Below are positions 11,708 through 21,621 of a stretch of DNA of 64,000 bases, one piece after another. The stretch's first letter is position 1, and each line of letters begins with the position of its first letter. The DNA is taken from NCBI RefSeq assembly GCF_036884655.1, contig NC_088356.1, positions 13,404,501 to 13,468,500 of the forward strand. Direction: 5' to 3'. The DNA is from Musa acuminata AAA Group. Its lineage: Eukaryota; Streptophyta; Magnoliopsida; Zingiberales; Musaceae. The notes beneath the pieces were generated by a model. It searched no databases, was not told the DNA's origin, and saw only the letters and a program-made list of their open reading frames with translations. Position numbers and translations under genes: made by a program.

Positions 11708-13025
11708 ATCTCCTCCTTTTTGATGATGACAATCAATTGATAACGGAGTTAACCTTAACTCCTCCTATCTATGTGCCATAATTGAGATAAGTCATTCTTG
11801 AATTCAAAGCCTTTGAATTCAAGAGACATATTGATAAGTTTAAATCATTTAACCTTATCAATACTCCCATCATGATTCCCATCATGATGTATCTCTCTGA
11901 AAATGATGTATGATGTCAAGACTCGACATCCATTTTCAAATTTCAAATGTGAATTATGGTAATGATAGCAATTCATCATATGGTAAGATATCAACATGTA
12001 AAATTTTGAAGTATGATTTTGATATCTTAACATGATGCACACATTTCAAGTCTTTTAGCAATCATAGCATTTCATCACATGGTAAGATATCAACACGTAG
12101 GACTACGATGCAAGTTCTTGATATCTTAACATGATACAAATATGGCATATAGTTATCATTAATGCACACATTTCAAGTATTTTAGAAATCATAGCATTTC
12201 ATCACATGGAAAGATATCAACACGTAGGACTACGATGCAAGTTCTTGATATCTTAACATAATGCAAACATGGCATATTGCTAATATGGCAATCATAGTTA
12301 TCATTAATTCATATATTTTCGATGATGCAAGCATGACATAATCATAGCATCAATTCATATATCTGCTTTTTTCAACATAATATGGCATTTATAGCATCAC
12401 TTCATATATTTCTCCCCCTTTGTCATCAACAAAAAGGAGAATAATATAAACAACTTTTAAATATATGTGCGATGCCATAAGTAGGTTCATGTCATTTATC
12501 TACATAGAGTGATAGGATACAAACATCTCATGAAAAATATGACATGAAGATTATTTACATCAAGTGAAAACTTCTTCCTTTTTATTTGTTATTATCTTTT
12601 TTGCATGAAGGAGGAAAGTCATTTGTGTAGTTCAAATCGATAGGATATTAAGGCATGCTTTACAAGGATCGGGATATTTATGTGAATCAAATCCTTGCAC
12701 AAAAAAATATCTTCCTTTTATAAGAAGGAATCATCAAATTTATTTTTCAAAGGGAATATTTTTCACATGATAAGTCTAAAAGATATGCATTTGCTAGATG
12801 ATGTGAATCAAAGTCCGAAAGAGAATAATGTATTCATGAAATCCGATTGGAACTGAAAATTTAATATAACACTTTCATGCAATCGGACAAGACTATACAA
12901 TCATGAAGACATGCTCATTGTTATGGAAGTTTTTGTATTAATTTCCAACATATTATTTTAGGCATGTAATGGCAATTAAGTGATTTGATCATTCAATCAA
13001 TAAAGTCCGAATAATTTTAACAAGT
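11708..13025. other. 3' non-coding region of element C
   Basis: AT-rich DNA between the pol stop and the 3' LTR. The purine tract lies at 11708-11722 and an extra PPT-like tract (ctccccctttgtcatcaac) near 12411-12430. A CTTGAATTC/GAATTCAAG hairpin is near 11795-11825, and there is a direct repeat at 12036-12280. There is no envelope-like reading frame. Confidence 0.75.
12036..12280. repeat. 127-bp direct repeat, two copies
   Basis: Copies start at 12036 and 12163 (tgcacacatttcaagt...). They share the ggtaagatatcaacacgtag block and differ at only a few positions. The repeat lies inside the 3' non-coding region of element C. Confidence 0.85.
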
Positions 13026-16000
13026 TTATGCATTCGGACATATCAACATTCCTAATTCTCTTCTTATGAAATCAAATTGTTCTTCACTTAGAGGTTTTGT
13101 AAAAATATCAGCTAGTTGATGCTTAGTATTTATGAACTCTATAATTACATCATGATTAGTAACATGATCTCATATAAAGTGATGTCTAATATCAATATGT
13201 TTTGTTCTTGAGTGTTGAATGGGATTCTTTGTTAAACATATTGCACTTGTGTTATCAAATTTAATGGAAATTTTTTAATATAAACTTTATAATCTTTTAA
13301 GGTTTTTCATCCACACAACTTGTGCATAGCATGCACTAGCTGTAATATATTTAGCTTCAGTTGTTGATAGAGTAATCGAGTTTTGTTTCTTAGATGACCA
13401 GGAAACATGGGAATGTCCCAAAAATTGACATGTTCCTGATGTGCTTTTTCTATCTAGTCTACACCCAGCAAAATCCGCATCAGCATAAGCAATTAACTCA
13501 AAATTTTTGGATTTTGGATACCATAATCCTAGATTTATGGTACCTTTAAGATATCTAAGTATTCTTTTAACCGTTTTGAGATGATATATTTTAGGGTTCG
13601 ATTAAAACCTAGTACAAAGTCCTACATTGAACATGATATCTGGTCTAGTTGCAGTGAGGTAAAGTAAACTTCCTATCATATCCCTATAAGTTTTTTGATC
13701 AAAGCTTTCTCCACTCTCATCAACTTCTAACTTAGTGGAGGTGCTCAAAGGGGTGTTAATAGCCTTTGAGCTATCCATATTAAATCTTTTCAATAGGTCT
13801 AAAGCATATTTAGTTTGACTAATAAAGATGTCATTGCTTAGTTGCTTAATTTGTAAGCCTAAGAAAAAGGTTAATTCTCCCATCAAACTCATTTCAAATT
13901 TGAGACTCATGGTTTTAGCAAAAGATTCACAAAGAGATTTATTCGTAGAACTGAAGATAATATCATCAACATAAATCTGAACAATGAGAAAATTATTTTC
14001 AAAATTCTTGATAAACAATGTAGTATCGACCTTGCCTTTTGTGAAATTGTTTTCAATAAGAAAAGTACTTAGTCTATCATACTAAGCCCTTGGGGCTTGT
14101 TTTAAACCATAGAGAGCTTTGGTTAATTTAAACACATGATTATAGAGGCTATTATTTTTAAATCTGGGAGGCTATTCAACATAAACTTCTTCATAAATAA
14201 AGCCATTAAGAAAAGTGCTTTTAACATCCATTTGAAACAACTTAAAATTAATATTACTAGCATAGGCAAGGAGCATCCTTATGGCTTCTAATCTAGCAAC
14301 AGGAGCGAAGGTTTCTTCGTAATCGATACCTTCTTCTTGGTTGAAACCTTTGGCCACTAATCTAGTCTTGTTTCTCACCACGATACCATATTCATCTTGC
14401 TTATTTCTAAAGACCCATTTAGTACCAATAACTAAATGATCATTTGGCCTAGGAACAAGCTTCCACACCTCATTTCTCTCAAATTGATTTAACTCATCTT
14501 GCATTGCGATAATCCATGAATCATCTTTCATGGCTTCGTCAATACATTTAGGTTCAATTTGGGAGAGAAAAGCGGCGTTGGCACAAAAAATTTTAAGAGA
14601 TGAACGTGTTTGAACTCCCTTAGATGTGTCTCCTAGGATTAGCTCCTTAGGATGAGCATCCACATACTTCCAATCCTTGGGTAAGGATGTTTCGGAAGTG
14701 GATGCATCCAAGTTACTAGTTGGAGATGGGGTTTCATTTAAATTCAAAGAATCGAAATTAACATCATCATCAAAGTCATTTTTCTTGATTTCAGAAATCT
14801 CATTGAAAACAACATGAATGGATTCTTCTATAATTAAAGTCCTTTTATTGAAGATACGAAAAGCTTTAGAAACTGAAGAATAACCAAGAAAAATTCCTTC
14901 ATCGGATTTAGCATCAAATTTTCCTAAGACATCTTTTTCATTCAAGATAAAACACTTACACCCAAAAACTTTAAAATATAAAACATTGGGGTTTTTCTTG
15001 TTCCACAACTCATAGGGAGTTTTGGTGAGTAAGGGCCTTGCTAAAACTCTATTCAAAATATAACATGCAGTGTTTATAGCTTCGGCCCAAAAATATTTGG
15101 GTAGGCTATGTTCATTCAATATGGTTCTTGTCATTTTTGTAAATTTCTATTCTTTCTTTCTACTGCTCCATTTTGTTGAGGATTTCTTGGAGTAGAGAAG
15201 TTGTGATTGTATCGATTAGATTCACAAAATTCTTAGAAATCACGGTTTTGAAATTCACCATCGTGATCACTTCAAATTGATGAAATCATAAAACCCTTTT
15301 CATTTTGAACAAGTTTGCAAAACTTGGTGAAATATCTAAAGCATTCATTTTTGTGTTTTAAGAAATAAGTCCATGTGTATCTACTATAGTCATCTACAAT
15401 GACGAAGGCGTATTTGCTACCTCCTAGGCTTGATGTAGAGATTGGTTCGAACAAGTCCATATGGATCAATTGTAAGGGCCTAGATGTGCTTATTTGATTC
15501 TTAGATTTGAAACTACTCTTAATTTGTTTTCCTAATTGACAAGCATCACACACATTATCTTTGATGAACTTGATGTGAGGAATTCCTCGTACAAGTTCTT
15601 TGGATGATATTTGAGTGATTAGTTTCATGCAAGCATGACCTAATCTCCGATGCCAAAGCCAAGCATCCTCATTCAAAACTGAGAAACATACTTCATTGCA
15701 AAGATCATTGATGTTAATGGTGTATACGTTATTCTGTTTTAATATAATCATATATGTGTTTTTGTGTGATTTTTCATTAATGCAAGCATTAGATTTGAAT
15801 TTGACAATATATCCTTTATCACATAATTGATTAATACTCAAGAGGTTATGTTTTAAACCATCAACTAACAAAACATCTTCAATAAAGAAGTTGGATTTGT
15901 TACCTATGGTTCCTTTGCCAATGATTTTACCCTTGTTATTGTCTCCGAAGGTGACATAGCCTTCGTCTATGCTAGTGAGCTTAGAGAATTGAGATGGATC

Positions 16001-16040
16001 TCCGGTCATATGCCTTGAGCATCAATTATCAATGTATCAT
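13026..16040 (-). pseudogene. pol: Degenerate copia pol (protease, integrase, RT, RNase H) of element C
   Basis: Domains in Ty1/copia order. Protease: the CSRHMTGD context survives but the catalytic D-S-G reads D-N-stop (near 16018-16026). Integrase (15272-16009): zinc-binding WHRRLGH...CDAC, then a core with HMDLFEP; the second catalytic Asp and the Glu (NGAVERKN) lie around 15140-15270, where the frame has stops and a shift. Integrase C-terminus and RT (14172-15134): [33 protein letters not shown] continues at 13602-14018 with an intact YVDD. RNase H (13026-13600) keeps YADADFAG and ends TKPLSEEQFDFIRRELGM but has stops. All motifs are typical of Sireviruses; the gene cannot make a full polyprotein. 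A close intact relative would be the likely helper for the gag-only elements nearby. Confidence 0.9.
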
Positions 16041-16099
16041 CTCTTGCTCCTAGCTTGTGATGGTGTATGTCTCTACAAGAAAGGATAATTTTTATGTAC

Positions 16100-17656
16100 C
16101 TATTTACTTTTGGGTGCCTCAAAAACTGATCTACATTGTTTGTCATGTTGCATAGAGTTTATCATGGTTCCTTTAGGAACCCAAATTAATTTGTTTGGAC
16201 TAATTTTCTTGAATGGATAATGATGCGTTTTGTGTCCATGTTTGCAACAAAAGTTGCATTTGCTTTGGTGTCGAACATGTAGAATGGGGCCTTTTATAAA
16301 GGTGGTTGGATTTTGGTGAGGATTTCTCACAAATCCGATTCCACTTCTTTTGGGAACGTGACCCTTGTTTGTAAGGATCATATTCAAAGACTTGCTACCA
16401 ACATCGAATTTCTTCAAGGTGTCCTTAAGTAGCAAGTTTTCCTTTTGGATAGTTTCTAGATCATGGCATTTTATACAAGAACCTAAACTATCATGATATT
16501 CAGTTTTTAAATTATCGAAATTATAATTAAGACTATCATGCTCCTTTTTTAGCAATTTGTATTTTCTACTAATAATCTTGCATTCATCAAATAAGTCATG
16601 GAAGGCATTTAATAACTCATCAAATGATAAATCTGCATCAATTAAATTTGTTACCTCCTCTCCGATGGCCATTAAGGCGTAATGAGCAACTTGCTCGGTG
16701 TTGGACTCCTCTTCTTCGGACGCGCTCGAGTCATCCCACGTTGCTTTGAGCGCTTTCTTCTTTGATGTTCTCTTCTTGGCTTGGGGACAATCACTTTTGT
16801 AGTGTCCAGGCTTTTTCTACTCGTAGCAAATAACTTGGTCCTTTTTGAGTTCAAGTTTATTTTTTGTGTCATTTTTAAACTTATTTCTCTTAATGAATTT
16901 TTTGAATTTTCTTGTTAGAAGTGCCAAGTCATCATCACAGTCCTCATCACTTGAGTTTTCTCTCAAGTAGTCATCTAAAGTTCTAAGTGTCATATCCTTC
17001 CTGTTCTTTGGAAGGATGTCTTCTTACTCTTCATAAGCCTTGCATGTCGTTTCATAGGTCATTAATGACTCGATTAGTTCTTCAAGAGGGAAGTTGTTTA
17101 AATCTTTAGCCTCTTGAATAACAGTGACTTTAGGGTCCCAACTCTTAGGAAGGGATCTTAGAATCTTATTTACTAGCTCAAAATCCGAAAAACTTTTGCC
17201 GAGTCCTTTTAGACCATTGACGACATCCGTGAAATAGGTGTACATGTCGCCAATAGTCTCACTCGGTTTCATTCGGAAAAGTTCGAAAGAGTGTATCAAA
17301 AGATTGATTTTTGACTCTTTCACTCTACTTGTACCTTTGTGAGTCACTTTGAGTGTATGCCAAATATTAAATGATGTTTCACAAACCAAAACACGATTAA
17401 ACTCATTTTTATCAAGTTCACAAAATAAGGCATTCATAGCCTTTACATTAAGAGCGAAAGTCGTCTTCTCCAATTCATTCCAATCGATCATTGGAAGAGA
17501 AGACTTCGAAAATCTATTTTCGACAAGATTCCAAAGTTCAAAATCTATTGAAATAAGGAAGATCCTCATTCGGGTCTTCCAATAGGTGTAGTCCGTCCTA
17601 TTGAACATGGGTGGACGTGTAATAGAATGGCCCTCTTGGTTTCCGGCGTATGCCAT
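16100..17656 (-). pseudogene. gag: Degenerate Sirevirus gag of element C
   Basis: Starts at 17656 (MAYAGNQEGHSITRPP), 37 bases inside the primer site. The capsid-like region runs to about codon 210, where a stop interrupts (17024). A second stop falls in the first zinc knuckle, which reads CYE-stop-KKPGHYK (near 16815). The remainder is open from 16672 to 16100 and ends with a second knuckle, CNFCCKHGH, whose last Cys is Tyr. A Lys/Glu-rich coiled-coil-like stretch (KYKLLKKEHDSLNYNF) lies between the knuckles. Gag would form the virus-like particle. The donor-like GAG|GTAACA is at 16649-16657. The next stop before protease, TTG TAG at 16073-16075, is shared with element E. Confidence 0.88.
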
Positions 17657-17692
17657 CTCTCTTGGGTTTTAATCCGTTTAAGAGTGAACCCC

Positions 17693-17704
17693 GCTCTGAT
17701 ACTA
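17693..17704 (-). other. Primer binding site of element C
   Basis: Minus strand TAGTATCAGAGC, one mismatch to the initiator-Met tRNA complement, two bases from the LTR at 17707. Confidence 0.88.
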
Positions 17705-17706
17705 AT

Positions 17707-18560
17707 TGTTAGGATCAAGAGCACTAAAAGAGAGAGGGGGGGGGGTGAATTAGTACAACGGAAAACTTTCGACGATTAAAACTACGTTCGTACGATAAGA
17801 GCAATTTCGGTAGAAAAGCCGATTCGTAAATCACTTTAACTTGTGATCAAACAAGATGCAGTTAAAGTGAATCTATAAAGGCAGTTTGCAGTTATGATAG
17901 AAATCAGAATGTAAGCGCAAACTGAAATATGATGTTCGTACGATAAAATTGATTTACGTCTAAACACTGATTCGGAAAATACTGAACTTTGAAACATGAT
18001 CATAAAAGCGCAAAAGGTAGTAAGCTATTGAGGAGGTTTGCAGTAAAGATAATATGCTCAAAGTAAATGCAAACCAAAGAGCACCGCGATTTTAGAGTGG
18101 TTCGGTCAATCTTGACCTACATCCACTTTTGGCTTCCTCCACCGACGAGGTCATCGACGTCCACTAGAGGTCTTCCTTCAATAGGCAAAGGCCAACCACC
18201 CTTTTACAGTTTAACTCCTTTTGACGGGCTTAGGAGACAACCCTTACAGAATTTTCTCTCCTCTCTTGAAAGATCAGAACTTGGAAGAAAAGAGGGAGGA
18301 GAACTTCTAGACTTTACAACACTTTTGAGCTCTAAAAATCACAGAATAAGATCAGGATTTTGGTGTTTTTGTTGCTCTTTCATTGCTGAAAGGGTGGGAT
18401 ATTTATAGGCTCCAACCCAGTTTGAATTCCGAGCTCAAAACTATCAATTCCCAGAATTCCGGGGTCTGGCGATTGCACCGCCTGGCAGAGCTCGAAGACT
18501 GAGCCTCTGGGCGGTGCCACCTCCTGTCAGGGGCGGTTGCACCTCTGTCAGAGGCAGTTG
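17707..18560 (-). repeat. 5' LTR of element C, first part
   Basis: Starts tgttaggatcaagagc. It has the U5 G-tract hairpin, a TATA-like atatttatagg (18399-18409) and the start of the GGCGGT palindrome cluster. It is interrupted by element D after agttg (18556-18560). Confidence 0.92.
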
Positions 18561-18822
18561 TGTTAGGATCGAGAGCACTAAGAGGGGGGGGGGGTGAATT
18601 AGTGCAGCGGAAATCTTTCAGCGATTAAAAACGAAAGCTGCGTTCGTTCGATAAAAACTATTTTGATGCAAAAGCCGATTCTAAGATTACTTATGATTAA
18701 GTGCAGTTTACGTCTAAACACAGTTTGCGTCTAAGCACAGTTTGCGTCTAAATGCAGTTTGCATCTAAATGCAGATTGCGTCTAAGCTCAGATTGCGTCT
18801 AAGCGCAGTTTGCGTCTAAACA
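18561..18822 (-). repeat. Truncated LTR of element D
   Basis: Matches the first 140 bases of the other D LTRs (19783 and 25731), then diverges into an expanded 17-bp repeat. It is joined at 18817-18822 directly to internal DNA equivalent to position 24773. The junction shares taaaca with both parents. Confidence 0.9.
18704..18822. repeat. 17-bp tandem repeat, seven copies
   Basis: Unit cagtttgcgtctaagcg and close variants, exactly 7 x 17 bases. The equivalent place in the other D LTRs has only two to three units (for example 25877-25920). Confidence 0.95.
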
Positions 18823-18868
18823 TGCAATTTTCAAGAAAATAAAAAAGAAAAATGCATTATGAAAAGCA

Positions 18869-19732
18869 TTATGTAATTTCAAAGTAAATTAAAGGCATTT
18901 TGATTACCTCAGCGTCGAAAGGCATAAAGGCGTAGTTTGCCACCTCGCCTTTGTTGATTTTCTCCTCGTCTTCGGAGGAGCTCGATTCATCCCAATTTTT
19001 GTTCTTCTTCTTGCATTCAAAGCAAGTAGTTCCGTTCTTTTTATTTTTTAATTTTTGTTTCATTTGTAGTTTAAGTTCACCATCACTTGAGCTTATGCTC
19101 GAGTGGTCTTCAAATGTTCTATGTCCCAAATCCTTCCTGTTCTTTGGAAGGTGGTTCTCAAGTTCTTCAAGTGGAAATTGGTTCAAGTTTTTCAATTCTT
19201 GAATAGCAGTTACTTTTGAATCCCAAGTTTTAGAAAGTGAGCGCAAAACTTTGTTAACGAGTTCAAAGTCCGAAAAGCTTTTACCAAGTGATTTTAAACC
19301 ATTGACGACATCCGTAAAACGGGTGTACATGTCAACAACGGTTTCGCTTGGTTTCATATGAAAAAGCTCGAAATCATGCAGTAAAATATTAACTTTCGAG
19401 TCTTTGACTCTACTAGTTCCCTCGTGCATGATTTCAAGAGTGCGCCAAATAGCGAAAGCCGTTTCGCACAAAGAAACCCGATTGAACTCATTTTTGTCCA
19501 AAGCGCAAAATAAGGCATTCATAGCCTTTGCGTTTAAAGAAAAATACTTCTTCTCTAAATCCGACCATTCGTTCATCGGTTTAGAGGGAAGTTGAAAACC
19601 ATTTTCAACGATATTCCATAAATCCAGATTTAGAGAGATCAAGAAAACTCTCATTCGAGTTTTCCAATAAGTGTAGTCCAATCCGTTAAAGAACGGTGGA
19701 CGAAAGACCGAAAAGCCCTCGTGAAGAGCCAT
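18869..19732 (-). CDS. gag: Short gag of element D, copy 1
   Basis: Open frame of 287 codons, start at 19732 shortly after the primer site at 19769-19780. It begins MALHEGFSVFRPPFF and carries the Sirevirus gag core (DYTYWKTRMRVFLISLN, GTSRVKDSKVNILLHDF). An acidic Ser/Glu-rich tail SSSSEDEEKINKGEV follows and the frame ends YFEIT. Relative to C and E the C-terminal half is missing: the sequence TTCFECKKKNKN keeps two Cys but the His and last Cys of the zinc knuckle are deleted, so RNA binding by a knuckle is unlikely. It is nearly identical to copy 2 at 24817-25680. No pol follows. It may supply or join particles; expression is unknown. Confidence 0.8.
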   Translation of the reverse strand: MALHEGFSVFRPPFFNGLDYTYWKTRMRVFLISLNLDLWNIVENGFQLPSKPMNEWSDLEKKYFSLNAKAMNALFCALDKNEFNRVSLCETAFAIWRTLEIMHEGTSRVKDSKVNILLHDFELFHMKPSETVVDMYTRFTDVVNGLKSLGKSFSDFELVNKVLRSLSKTWDSKVTAIQELKNLNQFPLEELENHLPKNRKDLGHRTFEDHSSISSSDGELKLQMKQKLKNKKNGTTCFECKKKNKNWDESSSSEDEEKINKGEVANYAFMPFDAEVIKMPLIYFEIT

Positions 19733-19768
19733 TTCTCTCGGGTGTAAATCCGAAATGAGAAATACCCT

Positions 19769-19780
19769 GCTCTGATACCG
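19769..19780 (-). other. Primer binding site of element D, left unit
   Basis: Minus strand CGGTATCAGAGC, one mismatch to the iMet tRNA complement, next to the LTR starting at 19783. Confidence 0.88.
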
Positions 19781-19782
19781 AT

Positions 19783-21621
19783 TGTTAGGATCGAGAGCAC
19801 TAAGAGGGGGGGGGTGAATTAGTGCAGCGGAAATCTTTCAGCGATTAAAAACGAAAGCTGCGTTCGTTCGATAAAAACTATTTTGATGCAAAAGCCAATT
19901 CTAAGATTACTTATGATTAAGTGCAGTTTACGTCTAAACATAGTTTGCGTCTAAGCGCAGTTTGCAGTTATAAATGGAATCAAAACGTAAACGTAAACTA
20001 CAAAGAAACTCGTTCGTAAAAGCGCAGAAGACAGTTTGCAGTTATAAATAGAATCAAAACGTAAATGTAAACTGCAATGTAAAGATCGTACGAAAACATC
20101 GATTTACGTCTGAATGCAGATTCGGAAAGATCAGAACTTAGAAACTTGTTCGTAAAAGCGCAGAGAGCAGTAGCTATGTAGGAGGTTTGCAGTAATGATA
20201 AAGTGCTCAAAATAAAAGCAAACCAGAGATTTAGAGTGGTTCGGTCAGTCTTGACCTACTCCACTTTTGGCTTCCTCCACCGACGAGGTCACCGACGTCA
20301 ACTAGAGGCCTTCCTTCAATAGGCGAAGGCCAACTGCCCTTTTACAGTTTCACTCCTTTTGACGGGCTTAGGAGACAACCCTTACAGAACCTTTCTCTCC
20401 TCTCTTTACAACTCAAGACTTGAAGAACAGAAAGAGGAGAACTTTTGGACTTTACACAAATTTGAGCTCTTAGAATCATAGAAAAGATCAAGAATTCGGT
20501 GTAGGTCTGTATCTTTTCAGTGCTGAATGGGTGGGGTATTTATAGGCCCCAACCCAGTTCAAATTTGGAGCTCAAAACGATCAAATCCCGGAATTCCGGG
20601 ATCAGGCGGTTGCACCTCCTGACTGGGGCGGTTGCACCGCCTGGCAGAGCTCGAAGACTGAGCCTCTGGACGGTGCTACCTCTGTCAGGGGCAGTTGCAC
20701 CGCCCAGTCTCGCTGGGAGACATAGCCTGGGCGGTGCTACCTCCCTGCCTGGGCGGTTGCACCTCCCACAGCAACCTGGGTCCGAATGGGTTGAACCATT
20801 CGACCCAATTTGAGTTCTTCAGGGGCCCAATTGCCCCAGGATTAAGCTAATGGGATCACCTCCCATTTCTAACTTAATCAAAGTGCTAACTACGATTATT
20901 TCCTAAGACATATTCTGCAGCTTGCTTCGGTGCGTCACTCGCTTCTTCCGGCGAGTTTCCGGCGAACTTCCGTCGATCATCCGATGAACCCTCGGTGATG
21001 CTCCTGCGGACTTCCGGCAAACTCCTGGACTGCGATGATCCACTTGGCAAGTTTCGACGAGCTCCTTTGGCAAGCTTCTGGACTTCTCGGATTTGTTCCC
21101 GCAGAACCTCCGACGACTGTCCGAACTTCCGTCGAGCTCTCGAACTCCCAACGTGATCATTGTCATGACTCCGGCGCAACTCCTGCTGCATGTCTTACTT
21201 TCATCGTAGTTAATCCTGCACATGTAAAACAAAAACTTCGATCGAGACAATTAATCCTAAGCATTAATCACGTTGTCTGGCATGTCATTGGTCCCTCGAC
21301 GCTTCGTCCGATTCTTCGGCGCATCGTCCTTTCCTGCAGCCTATTGCCCAATCGGCCAGTTGACTCCGCAACTCCGATATCCTTGGCACAATACCCGCTC
21401 TTCTTGGCCCGATGCCCGAGTCTACGGCTCGAAGCCTTCTGTCGATACGTCGACCGATCCACCGGCCCGACGTCCAATCTTCTAACATGTTCCTCCGGCA
21501 CAACATGATGTTCCTGCTTTAATTGTCTCATCCTGATCGAAGCACCCTGCGTCACTCAAAACGCAGATTAAATAATAAGCATATATCAAGTAGTTTCATC
21601 ATCAAAATACGAGATTCAACA
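19783..21621 (-). repeat. Middle LTR of element D
   Basis: It serves as 5' LTR for the left gag unit and 3' LTR for the right one. It has the U5 hairpin with G-tract (19800-19825), 17-bp repeats, a TATA-like tatttatag at 20537-20545, the 18-bp perfect palindrome ATCCCGGAATTCCGGGAT at 20585-20602, and the GGCGGT cluster at 20604-20770. It ends gattcaaca. Confidence 0.93.
20537..20545 (-). promoter_or_regulatory. TATA box of the element D LTR
   Basis: Minus strand CTATAAATA between the palindrome cluster (upstream in sense) and the R/U5-like part. The same arrangement recurs at 26495-26503 in the right LTR. The exact transcription start cannot be read. Confidence 0.65.

Noticed and set aside
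20886..21508. Reading frames of 100-157 codons on both strands of the LTRs (also 11225-11640, 26844-27466, 33207-33611)
   Set aside because: They lie in the GC-rich repeat part of the LTR, overlap one another on both strands, are Arg/Ser-rich from repeat translation, and recur in each LTR copy. No start context or protein motif supports them.
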